The notes below the pieces were generated by a model. That model ran no database searches. It saw only the letters and a list, made by a program, of their open reading frames with translations, and was not told the origin of the DNA. Shown here piece by piece: positions 1 to 8,424 of a stretch of DNA of 64,000 nt. This DNA comes from Rosistilla ulvae (GTDB taxonomy: Bacteria; Planctomycetota; Planctomycetia; Pirellulales; Pirellulaceae). The position numbers and the translations under genes are program-made. The stretch covers positions 6,449,798 through 6,513,797 of the forward strand of contig NZ_CP036261.1 of the NCBI RefSeq assembly GCF_007741475.1. Reading direction: 5' to 3'. Every line of letters starts with the position of its first letter. Within the stretch, counting starts at the first letter, position 1.

Positions 1-2
1 CT

Positions 3-1055
3 TGCAGCCTGATTGGTGCTGCGTTGCTCGTCCCCCTGACGCCAGGTCAGCCGACGCTCGCCCAACCGGCGTTGCGCGAACAATATCCATCGGAAACGTT
101 GCTGCCCAGTTACTTGCGAGACAGGATGCTGCGTCGCGTCGCATCGCGTCGCGACAGTGCAGCGATGACGCTGCTGATGCAACCGTTGGCGGCAAAGGCG
201 GGAGCCAGCACCGTCGAGGTTCTCTTGGCGGGACAGCGTGTCGCCTTGGGGACCGTCGTAACCGCAAACGGTTATCTGGTAAGCAAGGCGAGCGAGTTAA
301 AAGGCGATGGGGAGCTTCGCGTTCGATTGGGCGACGACCGAATCTTGCCTGCGACGCGAGTCGATGAAAGGCGTTCGGTCGATCTGGCGTTGCTGAAAGT
401 CGACGTTCAGGGACTGAACCCGATCCAATGGAGCCAGCCCGAACCAGCAGTCGGCAGTTTCCTGTTCAGCGTCGGTCGCCAGGGGGATCCTGTAGGGATC
501 GGGGTCGTTGGCGTTGCGTCGCGTGAGGTGCGGGATGACGGAATGTTGGGGGTGATGTTGCGCACCGATAACGACGGCGCACGGGTGATCAGCGTGGTAC
601 CAGGCAGCGGGGCGGACGATGCCGGAATCGACGTTGGCGATGTGATCACCAAAGTCGATGGCGTTGCGATGACAACGCAAAAACAGGTCACCGGCGAATT
701 GCGGGCGTTATATCCAGGCGACTCGGTCGATCTGACGCTCCGCCGCGATGGTCGCGATGGAGAATTTAATGTGAGTGCCGAGATTCGCGAACTCTCGTCC
801 TTTTCCGAATCGCAAGACGATACGCGGGTCAATGGGCCGCGCAACAATCGGTTGACCGGCTTTAAGCTGGCACTGCAGCACGACACGGTGTTGGGGCCCG
901 ATCAATGTGGCGGACCGGTGATCGACACCAATGGTAATGTGATTGGTATCAATATTGCCCGCGCCGGCCGCGTCTGCAGCTATGCGATTCCCAGTGTTGC
1001 GATCAAACCGATCGTCGACGACATGCTATCGTCGCTAGGCGAGGATGGGCGTTAA
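3..1055 (+). CDS. HtrA-like protein with degenerate protease site and internal PDZ domain (5' partial)
   Basis: The gene enters from beyond the left edge. The frame is already open at base 3 and the first visible residues are the hydrophobic end of a signal peptide, so the true start is outside and the TTG at 24 is not a start. The fold resembles S1C (DegP/HtrA) proteases, but catalytic positions are changed. The usual N-A-H of the histidine loop reads K-A-S (His to Ser at bases 291-293). The Asp motif VDLALL is kept (378-395). The G-N-S-G-G-P loop reads D-Q-C-G-G-P (Ser to Cys at 906-908). A PDZ-like segment (about 545-760) lies between the two halves of the protease fold instead of after it. 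I infer an exported scaffold or peptide-binding protein and not a classical serine protease. Its stop overlaps the convergent small gene by 4 bases. Confidence 0.8.
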   Translation, partial: CSLIGAALLVPLTPGQPTLAQPALREQYPSETLLPSYLRDRMLRRVASRRDSAAMTLLMQPLAAKAGASTVEVLLAGQRVALGTVVTANGYLVSKASELKGDGELRVRLGDDRILPATRVDERRSVDLALLKVDVQGLNPIQWSQPEPAVGSFLFSVGRQGDPVGIGVVGVASREVRDDGMLGVMLRTDNDGARVISVVPGSGADDAGIDVGDVITKVDGVAMTTQKQVTGELRALYPGDSVDLTLRRDGRDGEFNVSAEIRELSSFSESQDDTRVNGPRNNRLTGFKLALQHDTVLGPDQCGGPVIDTNGNVIGINIARAGRVCSYAIPSVAIKPIVDDMLSSLGEDGR

Positions 1056-1306
1056 CGGCGTCGGATGCGTTGTTTCCAGTAGGAAACACCCATTTCGTTG
1101 ACGGTTTCGCCATTGAGGGTGACCTCGATTTTATCGGTCTCGTCGACGACCTGCTTGAGCTGTTTGGCGGCTGCTTCGCTGCTGACCGCTTCGACCTGTT
1201 TTTCAGACAACACGGTCTTCTGAGAATCGATTTGACGGATGGTGTAGACGTTGGTGGTTGCAAATTCCGAAGTCAATTTAGCTCCTTGTGGTTGTGAAAC
1301 GAACAT
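1052..1306 (-). CDS. Small hypothetical protein, 84 aa
   Basis: An 84-residue protein without a recognised domain, signal peptide or membrane segment. It is mostly hydrophilic, with an Ala/Glu/Lys-rich middle (EAVSSEAAAKQLKQVVDE) likely to be helical and a very basic C-terminus (WKQRIRRR). Its 3' end overlaps the 3' end of the upstream HtrA-like gene by 4 bases on the opposite strand. This tight convergent arrangement, with no competing long frame, supports it as real. The start is the ATG whose complement is at 1304-1306. No function can be assigned from sequence alone. Confidence 0.6.
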   Translation of the reverse strand: MFVSQPQGAKLTSEFATTNVYTIRQIDSQKTVLSEKQVEAVSSEAAAKQLKQVVDETDKIEVTLNGETVNEMGVSYWKQRIRRR

Positions 1307-1879
1307 CGATGGATCTTCTTACAACAAAGAGCATTCGGAGGCAGAAGTCAACCGCAAATCTTTTTGATGCCAAAGGAAACGCCCTTGCTATCGGCCCAGA
1401 TGCCGCGCTAGCAATCGAGCCGGCAGCGACTCCCCTTTGCCTGTCCGTTTGAGGCATGCCGATCGCGAAGCGGTCCCGAGTGATGCATCTTCATCGGTAG
1501 GAGGGCTTTGATTCGGTAACGGCTGCGTTGGGGGAGCCCCTTGTTCTCGACGCTCGCGCTCGCGGCTCCGATCAGGAGGGGGGCGGCGATGCTTCGCACG
1601 GCTTGGCGAGGTCCCATGCAAGCAGTGCTTCTAACGGTTTCTGTTGAAAACGGACAACTTCGGTTCTCGGTACCGGAATCGGTTGCAAGGCAGCAATTTG
1701 TGCCGCGTCGAGCAGGCTTCGTTCGCGGGTATGCCCCTTACCAGCAGGCCGGAAGTCGTGTTAACTTCTGCGTTTAAGTTCGGTTAACCCCGTGCTGCGT
1801 GCCGCGTGCAGGATGTGCCATTGGGCAGATGTTTGCGGTTGGCCGTTGGCTCCACTCCTGACTATCAACTTGGGCCGTG
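1307..1879. other. Intergenic region, no gene seen
   Basis: This divergent spacer separates the small minus-strand gene from the prenyl synthase. Short frames occur on both strands, but none has a credible start, coding character or recognisable protein. Promoters for both neighbours must lie here; I could not pick boxes with confidence. Confidence 0.5.
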
Positions 1880-2899
1880 ATGGAAACGCAAACAACACTC
1901 CCGACCAACCAATCCGCCGCTGAAATCCGAAGCGATAATGCCCATTCGAGCGTCGCGTGCATTGCTGGTGAAATGCAGCAGGTGGAGCAATTGTTGCGGG
2001 ACCAAATGCAGAGCAAATATGAGGACCTATCCCCTCTGTTGGCTCACGGTGCGCTGCTCGGCGGGAAACGCTTGCGTCCGGCCCTGGTGCTGCTGGCCGC
2101 GAAAGCTTCCGGCGAACTGAAACGCGATCACGTGGTCCTTGGTACAGTCGTCGAAATGATCCACACCGCAACGTTGATCCACGACGATGTTTTGGATGCT
2201 GCCGATCAGCGTCGCCATCTGCCGACGGTCAATGCAAAATGGAACGACCAGACCAGCATCCTCCTGGGGGACTATTTGTTCGCCCAAGCGTTTACGCTTT
2301 CGGCGACGCTCGGTTCGACTCAGGCTTGCCAATGGATCGGCGATGCGGCGCGACGGGTTTGTGAAGGAGAGTTGCGACAGATCTTCACCAGCGGTTTTGC
2401 GAATCTCAGCGAACAGGATTACTTCGACATCATCCGCGGCAAGACAGCGGAGTTATGTCGGGTCAGTTGTCAGTTGGGCGGTTGTTACAGCGGTGCCGAT
2501 GCGGCGGCCCAAACCGCATTGGCTGAGTTTGGCGAGAACCTGGGGATCGCCTTCCAGATCGCCGACGATTATTTGGATGTTTGGGGCAGCACCGATCGCG
2601 TCGGCAAAACGCTGGGGACCGATCTGTTGCAGGCCAAGCCGACGCTGCCATTGATCCGGCTGTTGCAAACCGATCCGGCGATGCAGACGCAGTTGGACGA
2701 ACTGCAGGATGCGTCGGACGATGAGCGTTGCCAAGCGATCATGTCGAACTTGGATCGATCCGATGCCAAAGAGTACACGCTGGCCCGAGCCAAGCAGTTT
2801 GCGGCCAACGCCATCGCTGCGATCGATTTCTTGCCAGCCTCGGCTGCGAAAAAAGCGTTGCAAGAGATCGCGATGTTCAGCGTCAATCGCAACTTCTAA
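1880..2899 (+). CDS. Polyprenyl (all-trans) diphosphate synthase
   Basis: A 339-residue trans-isoprenyl diphosphate synthase of the IspB/HepT/SdsA type. It elongates an allylic diphosphate with isopentenyl diphosphate to make the side chain of the respiratory quinone. The family motifs are in order: GGKRLRP (61-67), the first aspartate-rich motif DDVLD (102-106) followed by QRR, and the second aspartate-rich motif DDYLD (229-233), then GKTLGTDL. Length matches long-chain synthases. A GTG lies one codon before the ATG at 1880; I chose the ATG. Chain length cannot be read reliably, so no symbol is given, but octaprenyl/heptaprenyl synthase is the likeliest role. It stands alone, convergent with the kinase that follows. 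Confidence 0.92.
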   Translation: METQTTLPTNQSAAEIRSDNAHSSVACIAGEMQQVEQLLRDQMQSKYEDLSPLLAHGALLGGKRLRPALVLLAAKASGELKRDHVVLGTVVEMIHTATLIHDDVLDAADQRRHLPTVNAKWNDQTSILLGDYLFAQAFTLSATLGSTQACQWIGDAARRVCEGELRQIFTSGFANLSEQDYFDIIRGKTAELCRVSCQLGGCYSGADAAAQTALAEFGENLGIAFQIADDYLDVWGSTDRVGKTLGTDLLQAKPTLPLIRLLQTDPAMQTQLDELQDASDDERCQAIMSNLDRSDAKEYTLARAKQFAANAIAAIDFLPASAAKKALQEIAMFSVNRNF

Positions 2900-2942
2900 G
2901 CCCCTCGACTCTCTTGCAGCCATCAGCCTTCCGCCGGCTGGT

Positions 2943-4247
2943 CTATGTCACGCTGCGAGCGACGGCAAAAATGATGTTATCGCGATCGACCGACTTGGCC
3001 ATCCATTCAAGAACTTTAAAGTCGCCACTGGCGGTTCGATAGCGGTTCCGGAAACCAACGACCGACTGTCCCTTCTGCAACAGGCTCATCTGCTGGACCG
3101 TTTCGGAAACGTCATCGGGGTGGACGAAGTCGAGGAACGGTCGCGCTAACAACTCGGCATCGCTGTGCCCCAAGACTCTCGAAAAGTTGGCGTTGATGCG
3201 TTGGAAATAGCCATCGGCGTTGGCGATGCAGAATAGATCCAACGACAATTCGAAAAACCGATTCATATCGCTTTCCATCTGTTGGAAAGCCGATTCGTGA
3301 TAGGCAGCCATCGCCTGAGCAACTTCCACCGCCGATTGTGGGCGATCCTTGCTGCGGCGTGATAGGCACTGTTTAGCCAAACGGACCAAGGCGCAGTCTT
3401 GGGCCGATTCGTTCAACACGTCGATCGCCCCTTGCGTCGAACCTTTCATCGCGGATTTATGAATTTGGCGAACGTTATTTCCTTCGTAGGGTGCATGTCC
3501 AATCAGGATCTCGCACAGCATCGCCCCGAGGCTAAAGACGTCGGAGCGAGGATCCAGTTTCCGGCCGCGGGCCTGTTCTGGGGACATGTACCCTGGGGTT
3601 CCATTGACCGTCCCCTTTGTCGGTTGGTTCCCAAACGACTCCCCAGTCAGATCGGTTCCCTCGGGCGGTTCCCCTTCAAAACGTGCCAGTCCCCAGTCCA
3701 TCACATGGACTTCGCCAAACTCCCCCACCATCACATTGCCCGGTTTCAGATCCAGATGCATGACACCGCGGGAATGTGCGAACGCAACCGTCTGGCAGAC
3801 ATCGGCGAAGATGTAAACAAGATGCGACGTGCTGAAAGTCTGCGATGCCAACATGTCGGCTAGCGTCCTTCCATCGATCAACTTCATCACGTAGTACGGA
3901 CGCCCATCTTGGCACGTTCCGCATTCGTAAATCGGGGTCACCCCAGGGTGCGACAGGAAACTCATGATCCGGGCTTCGTCGACGAAGCCTTGCCGAGCCG
4001 GTGTATTGGCCGACCGGTCGGCGCGTAAGACCTTGATCGCCACCTTGCGCGACAACTGGAGATCGCGGGCGGAAAAGATTGCTCCCATCCCGCCTCGTTC
4101 GATCATCTCGCTGATCTGATACCGCGGATTGGCAAGCACTGGCAAGTCAGCCGTCGTCGCGGAATCGTTCGCCTCCGACCCCATCGACGTCGTCAACTGA
4201 CGCGTCTGGACACGCTTGCCCCAGTCGTCGCTTGGAGGTTCATTCAT
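2943..4247 (-). CDS. Cytoplasmic Ser/Thr protein kinase with C-terminal PAS domain
   Basis: A 434-residue PknB-like kinase. The domain starts near residue 43 with the Gly-rich loop (ERGGMGAIF) and catalytic Lys72 in VAIK. The catalytic loop is H-L-D-L-K-P-G-N (164-171), so the Arg of HRD is Leu and the kinase is of the non-RD kind. The metal-binding motif is D-W-G (184-186) instead of DFG, and the activation segment ends GTPGYMSPEQ. A PAS domain occupies about 330-434 (LFCIANADGYFQRIN, then FLDFVHPDD). No membrane segment is present, so sensing is probably cytoplasmic. A kinase followed by PAS suggests a ligand or redox input to phosphorylation. It diverges from the isomerase gene. Confidence 0.9.
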   Translation of the reverse strand: MNEPPSDDWGKRVQTRQLTTSMGSEANDSATTADLPVLANPRYQISEMIERGGMGAIFSARDLQLSRKVAIKVLRADRSANTPARQGFVDEARIMSFLSHPGVTPIYECGTCQDGRPYYVMKLIDGRTLADMLASQTFSTSHLVYIFADVCQTVAFAHSRGVMHLDLKPGNVMVGEFGEVHVMDWGLARFEGEPPEGTDLTGESFGNQPTKGTVNGTPGYMSPEQARGRKLDPRSDVFSLGAMLCEILIGHAPYEGNNVRQIHKSAMKGSTQGAIDVLNESAQDCALVRLAKQCLSRRSKDRPQSAVEVAQAMAAYHESAFQQMESDMNRFFELSLDLFCIANADGYFQRINANFSRVLGHSDAELLARPFLDFVHPDDVSETVQQMSLLQKGQSVVGFRNRYRTASGDFKVLEWMAKSVDRDNIIFAVARSVT

Positions 4248-4556
4248 TGCATCACTACCCTGCTTGCGGATCTTCCAGCGGTTATGCGTAGCGGATGACT
4301 AACATTCTATCCCATCGCCACTAGTGTAAAAAAGACCACGTCCAAAAAGAGTTGTGGCACGCGCGACCTAGGGGCTAACGGGCTGAGTTCGCCAGCCCGT
4401 CGCCGCACTGGTATACTTCCGCCGCGATCGGCAGCAGGCGCGCTGCCGTTAAAGCGTCCGGAGCCTCCAATTTGCCTTCGGATAATAGATTGCCACCTCG
4501 CGTTGCGTCTTCCACGCAACTTCCCCCACATTTAAAACTCCTGAGTCTGATTCACG
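4248..4556. other. Divergent intergenic region
   Basis: A 309-base spacer between the kinase start and the isomerase start. Small frames here are short and without coding character. It should hold both promoters. Confidence 0.5.
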
Positions 4557-5327
4557 ATGAACCCCCGATTAAAATTGCAGCCATCGGTTTGTATCGATGC
4601 GATTTTTGAAGGCCTGCCCGCCCCCCAGGCGATCCAAACGGTTGCGGATTGCGGAATCAAAGCCTTCGAATTCTGGGGCTGGTGGGATCGCGATCTCGAC
4701 GCGATCTTGTCCGCTCGCGATCTTCACGAACTAACGATTTCCGCTTGCTGCACCAAGTTCATCAGCCTCGTAGACCCCGCCTGGCAAGACGACTACTTGG
4801 CAGGGCTCGAAGCATCGCTCTCCACCGCCCAACGCCTGGGATGCCAGACGCTAATCTCACAAGTCGGCGATTTCCGACCGGGGATCGACCGCCAACAGCA
4901 ACTCGACTGCTTGGTCGACGGCCTCAAGCGGGCTGCTCCGATGTTGCAGGCGGCCGAGGTCACCTTGGTCATCGAGCCATTGAACGAATTGGTCGATCAT
5001 CCCGGCTATTTTTTAATCCGCAGCGACGAAGCGTTTGCTGTGGTCGATCGGGTCGACAGCGACCGGGTGAAGGTGGTCTTCGACATCTACCATCAACAGA
5101 TCAGCGAAGGGAATGTGATCGAAAACATCACCCGGAACATCGCCAAGATCGGTCACTTTCACGCCGCGGGAAATCCCGGCCGACACGAACTGACACGCGG
5201 CGAATTGCATTACCCATCGATCTTCACGGCGATTGTAGAAAGCGGCTTTGAGGGGTTCGTCGGGCTAGAGTATTGGCCCAAAGATGATCCAGCGACCGGA
5301 TTGCGGCAGGTCGCCAGTTGGTTCTAG
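4557..5327 (+). CDS. Hydroxypyruvate isomerase-like TIM-barrel protein
   Basis: A 256-residue sugar-isomerase-like protein of the xylose isomerase/AP endonuclease 2 superfamily, closest by motif to Hyi. Family enzymes interconvert hydroxypyruvate and tartronate semialdehyde. The barrel metal ligands appear to be present: Glu140 in VIEPLN, Asp176 and His179 in VFDIYH, His202 in GHFHAAG, and Glu238 in GLEYWP. No signal peptide is seen, so it is cytoplasmic. Length fits the family (about 255-260). The ATG start follows an intergenic region with no alternative in-frame start nearby. No glyoxylate-pathway gene is adjacent, so the exact substrate is inferred. Confidence 0.82.
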   Translation: MNPRLKLQPSVCIDAIFEGLPAPQAIQTVADCGIKAFEFWGWWDRDLDAILSARDLHELTISACCTKFISLVDPAWQDDYLAGLEASLSTAQRLGCQTLISQVGDFRPGIDRQQQLDCLVDGLKRAAPMLQAAEVTLVIEPLNELVDHPGYFLIRSDEAFAVVDRVDSDRVKVVFDIYHQQISEGNVIENITRNIAKIGHFHAAGNPGRHELTRGELHYPSIFTAIVESGFEGFVGLEYWPKDDPATGLRQVASWF

Positions 5328-5385
5328 CGGCCAACTGCTCCATCGGGACGCGGAAACACAGCCCCCCTTAGGCGAGCCTTGTGGG

Positions 5386-5409
5386 GAACTATTTCACGCA
5401 AAATAGTTC
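5386..5409 (+). terminator. 9-bp hairpin downstream of the isomerase gene
   Basis: GAACTATTT (5386-5394), a 6-base loop, then AAATAGTTC (5401-5409) form a perfect stem. There is no T-run after it, so it may be a transcript-end stabiliser or a leader element of the next gene and not a standard intrinsic terminator. Confidence 0.4.
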
Positions 5410-5506
5410 ATTACAGAATTGGCGCTGGCAGATTTGGAAGACTAAAATCCATCGGTCGATATCCGACAGTCTCAATTCCCCCCGTTCCTAGAGGAGCACT
5501 TCCACG

Positions 5507-6019
5507 ATGAGACGCAATACATTGGTGATGGTCATGCTTGCTGTTATCGCTCTCCCCGCAATTGCAGATGAGAAGAAAGCTGGGAAGGAAAAAGCGAAAA
5601 AAGGTGGCAGGAACGTTGCCACTCAAATTCTCAAGCAACTGGCCGATGTTGACTTGACCGAAGAACAGACCGAAAAGATCAAGGCGGCTGGAAAAGCTGC
5701 AAGCGTTGAGATGGCGAAGATTCGCGATGAAGCGGGGATCACCGGCGAACTGATGAAGAAGCGTGCGGAAGCTGCGAAGTCGCTTGCGGATTCCGACAAA
5801 AAGGGAAAGCAGCGGAACGAAGCGATCAATGAAGCGGCGGGGCTGACCAAACCGCAGGCCGAAGCGATGGGCAAGATGAATGCAGTCCGCGCGAAGTTCA
5901 CCAAAACGGTTTTGGCGACGCTGACCGATGCACAAAAGGAAAAGCTCCCCAAGCAACTGCAGCGCGCCGCTCGGCCCGAAAAAGGCAAAAAGCCGAACAA
6001 GAAGAAGGCCGCGGCGTAG
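5507..6019 (+). CDS. Exported Lys/Ala-rich protein with Spy/CpxP-like LTxxQ repeats
   Basis: A 170-residue protein with a signal peptide (about 1-20, ending PAIADE) and an otherwise helical body rich in Lys, Ala and Glu. Two motifs resemble the LTxxQ motif of Spy/CpxP-type periplasmic chaperones: LTEEQTEKI near residue 50 and LTDAQKEKL near residue 145, with a weaker LTKPQAEAM between them. The C-terminus is a Lys tract (KGKKPNKKKAAA). A Shine-Dalgarno-like GAGGAG lies about 10 bases before the ATG. The role is inferred as an exported helical chaperone-like or metal-responsive protein; sequence similarity to true Spy is limited to this motif pattern. It is followed by a strong terminator. Confidence 0.72.
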   Translation: MRRNTLVMVMLAVIALPAIADEKKAGKEKAKKGGRNVATQILKQLADVDLTEEQTEKIKAAGKAASVEMAKIRDEAGITGELMKKRAEAAKSLADSDKKGKQRNEAINEAAGLTKPQAEAMGKMNAVRAKFTKTVLATLTDAQKEKLPKQLQRAARPEKGKKPNKKKAAA

Positions 6020-6059
6020 GCGTTGGCTAACAAACGCATCTACGCGTCGAGAGATATCG

Positions 6060-6098
6060 AAAGTGGGTCCCGCAATCGATTGCGCGACCCACTTTTTT
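6060..6098 (+). terminator. Intrinsic terminator after the Spy-like gene
   Basis: AAAGTGGGTC (6060-6069) pairs with GACCCACTTT (6086-6095); the inside is itself a 14-base perfect palindrome (6071-6084) set off by a C-C mismatch. The stem runs into T7 on the plus strand. It sits between convergent genes. Confidence 0.88.
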
Positions 6099-6116
6099 TG
6101 TGCAACAAGGTCGTGC

Positions 6117-6524
6117 TTAAGACGACTGCAAATCAAAGTCGAACGTTTCGTCCGCCTCGGTGACAACCACCGACAACTCCGACTTGGCGTTGTAGTTCTC
6201 GGGAATGAACTGTTCGGTGATCTGAACCTTTTCACCGGGGTTCGATTCATCGAACTTTCCCGGTACCGGACGCGTTGCTGTGATCATCACCGTCTTCTCC
6301 CCCGGTAGCGATTCAAACTCAAAAACCCCATCGACGATGGGGCCAGCAGAGCTGACCGTCTTCCCATCTTTCGCCCGGAAGACGACATGCCCCGCGGTGA
6401 CAGGTTCACCGCCATAGCTGACCTTGCCCGAAACCTGCGACATCGCAGGCCCGCTGCTGCCACACCCGATCGAAGCTAGCGTCAGCAGGGCGACTGACAG
6501 GAGGGCGATTCGTTTGTTTTTCAT
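6117..6524 (-). CDS. Small lipoprotein accompanying DUF1559 gene
   Basis: A 135-residue lipoprotein. The start is the ATG with complement at 6522-6524, because it gives a clean lipoprotein signal ([21 protein letters not shown], lipobox ASIGC); the upstream extension in the same frame is not signal-like and overlaps the neighbouring gene. The mature part looks like a beta-sandwich of the carboxypeptidase-regulatory/transthyretin type ([19 protein letters not shown], later [16 protein letters not shown]). Such small lipoproteins commonly sit next to DUF1559 genes in planctomycetes, and the next gene upstream on this strand is one. The likely location is the membrane facing the periplasm; function is unknown. 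Confidence 0.82.
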   Translation of the reverse strand: MKNKRIALLSVALLTLASIGCGSSGPAMSQVSGKVSYGGEPVTAGHVVFRAKDGKTVSSAGPIVDGVFEFESLPGEKTVMITATRPVPGKFDESNPGEKVQITEQFIPENYNAKSELSVVVTEADETFDFDLQSS

Positions 6525-6576
6525 ACGATAGAACTCATGAGAAATGATTGATTCGGTAACGCACGCCTCGGAATGC

Positions 6577-7498
6577 TTACTGCGCGTCGTTGACGACTTC
6601 GCCGTTGGAGATCGTGGCCATCGCATGGTAGACATCCAACTGGATCGTTTCCGACAGGAACTGGGTCGAACCGTCGATGCGGAAGCACAGCACGCCGCCA
6701 GGATGTCGGCTGCGCAACGAGTTCTGTGTCGTGTCGGCTCCCGTCAAACTGATGCAAGGCAAGTCCCGATAGGTGGTCGATTTGCAGCTGTAGTGTTGGT
6801 CGGGAACCGGCGTGTTGGGGGCTTCCAACGCGGTGAAACCGTAACCGCCCCAACGGGCCCCCCCAGTATCCTCCAGCGCCTCCCCAGCCTCCGGTGTCGC
6901 CACCGCCGCGAATCGATTCGCCCCCCATCAGCGAGGTCGACGTTCCGTCGGTCACCGACGAGAAGGAGGTATCGGAGTAAGCGTAGATCAGCCCGCGAGT
7001 CCGGGCGGTGTGATACATGTATTGATCGCCGGTGCACATCACATAGTTTCCTTGGAAACCAGCGCCGTCAGAGCGAACGCCACCGTTGGCACCCAGCCCG
7101 GGGGTCGCGGTGTCCGAGGGGCACAACAGCGACGCGACTTGCCGATCCTTGATCGATACGTCGACATCCATGATCCACTCGGGATTCTGTTGTTCGTATA
7201 ACTCTTGCATGTTTCCTTCCTCGAAGAAGGGCAACAGTCGCTGCATCCAGCAATCGCGTTTCCGCGTGACCATCCCACTGTCGACGTAGCCGTAGGGAAA
7301 CTTGCGAAACGTGTCGTGGTAATTGTGCATCGCCAAGCCCAGCTGTTTCATGTTGTTAGAACAGCTCATTCGGCGAGCCGCTTCGCGGGCGGCTTGGACC
7401 TCTGGCAGCAGCAGCCCGACCAGAATGCCGATGATTGCGATAACGACTAACAATTCGACGAGGGTGAACGCACGCCGCGTCGGGGCATAATTCTTCAT
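6577..7498 (-). pseudogene. DUF1559 protein gene interrupted by a one-base frameshift
   Basis: The 5' part encodes a typical DUF1559 protein: a prepilin-like N-terminus ([17 protein letters not shown]) followed by [19 protein letters not shown]. The frame then goes wrong after GGAGGYWG. The family C-terminus ([15 protein letters not shown]-x9-D-G) lies in another frame and ends at the TAA complementary to 6577-6579. The switch falls in a run of seven C on the plus strand (6858-6864). With six, the reading continues as [15 protein letters not shown] and gives about 306 residues, normal for the family. It is either a recent mutation, a slippage site or a sequence error. Family members are thought to be exported pseudopilin-like proteins of unknown role. 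Confidence 0.85.
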
Positions 7499-8424
7499 CA
7501 GATGGACTCTCAGAAGGGGAAGGAATCAGGAAAGCGGAGTAAACAGGCAGGCTCGGTAGGGGGGTCGAGCGACTGTGGCAATGCTGGGCGTCGAAAAAAG
7601 AGAAACGCCACAGCCAGGTGCTGACCTACCGATTTAGCAAACTTAATACCGCTACCCTCCCCCACAACCACCTAAGAAAGAACGCTCTCCAATTCCAGAG
7701 GTGCTGGCTGCGGATTTTGAGGTGCAGATCCCCACCTCAAATCTCTCTTAACGAGCCCCCGCTCACAAAAAGAATTCGACTTTTTGCGATTTAGTTCCGA
7801 CGCGCCGCCAACAATCGAAGCCAGTCGCCTGCATCGACCGACTCGCAGAGCATGCGTTGTGAGCACTGCCGCCTAAGATTTGACCATCTTGGACGGAACC
7901 AAAGGTCATGCGCCCTATGGATGCCAAACTGGCGAACGAAGATCCCCCACTTGTCGCTCGAGGACCAATTGACCGGCGCGCACGAAGGCTCGAGGATGCG
8001 GCCGCGCACGCCTGCTAAGAAGCTTGTTCTGGTGACTGTCGAGCCGTCGTTTTCTCCCGTCCTCATTGGGTTTGCAGCAACAGCCGCGTCGCGAAGTTGG
8101 AGGTCGATCCGAATCGAGGCTTCAGCAGAACACCTCTCGGTCAATCGCCAGGCTGCAGAACCATAGTGAAAGTCGGGTTTAGCGGCGGCACCGGTGGCCC
8201 AACGCGACACGAATCGAGCAGCCGCTGTCGGAGCGGTGTGTCGCATTTCAAGAAAAGATGGCAAAATTTGGAGGCGCCGGGGACGAACACTGCTTCGGGA
8301 CGTTGGTTACGGCCGCCCAAATGCCCTCTTCAAAGCAGCCGTGCTGGTAGCCAACGGTGGGAACGTCTACCATTCCGAACATCAGAACCTTAATAATATC
8401 TGCGATTTGAAGATTAATAGAACA
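7499..8424. other. Long intergenic region with no supported gene
   Basis: 926 bases between the DUF1559 start and homoserine dehydrogenase. A 157-codon minus-strand frame (7791-8264) and a 104-codon plus-strand frame (7852-8166) overlap each other. Neither shows a domain or a translation signal, so I did not call them. The dehydrogenase frame is open upstream to 8194, but that extension is not homologous to the family. Confidence 0.45.

Noticed and set aside
1388-1777. Short frames between the first small gene and the prenyl synthase
   Set aside because: Both strands are open by chance; none has a ribosome site or protein-like composition.
7791-8264. A 157-codon minus-strand frame upstream of hom
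   Set aside because: No domain, ribosome site or coding bias was seen, and a plus-strand frame overlaps it. It might be a decayed repeat-associated sequence; a conservation search would decide.
8194-8424. N-terminal extension of homoserine dehydrogenase
   Set aside because: The added residues are unlike the family and the Rossmann motif starts right after the ATG at 8425.
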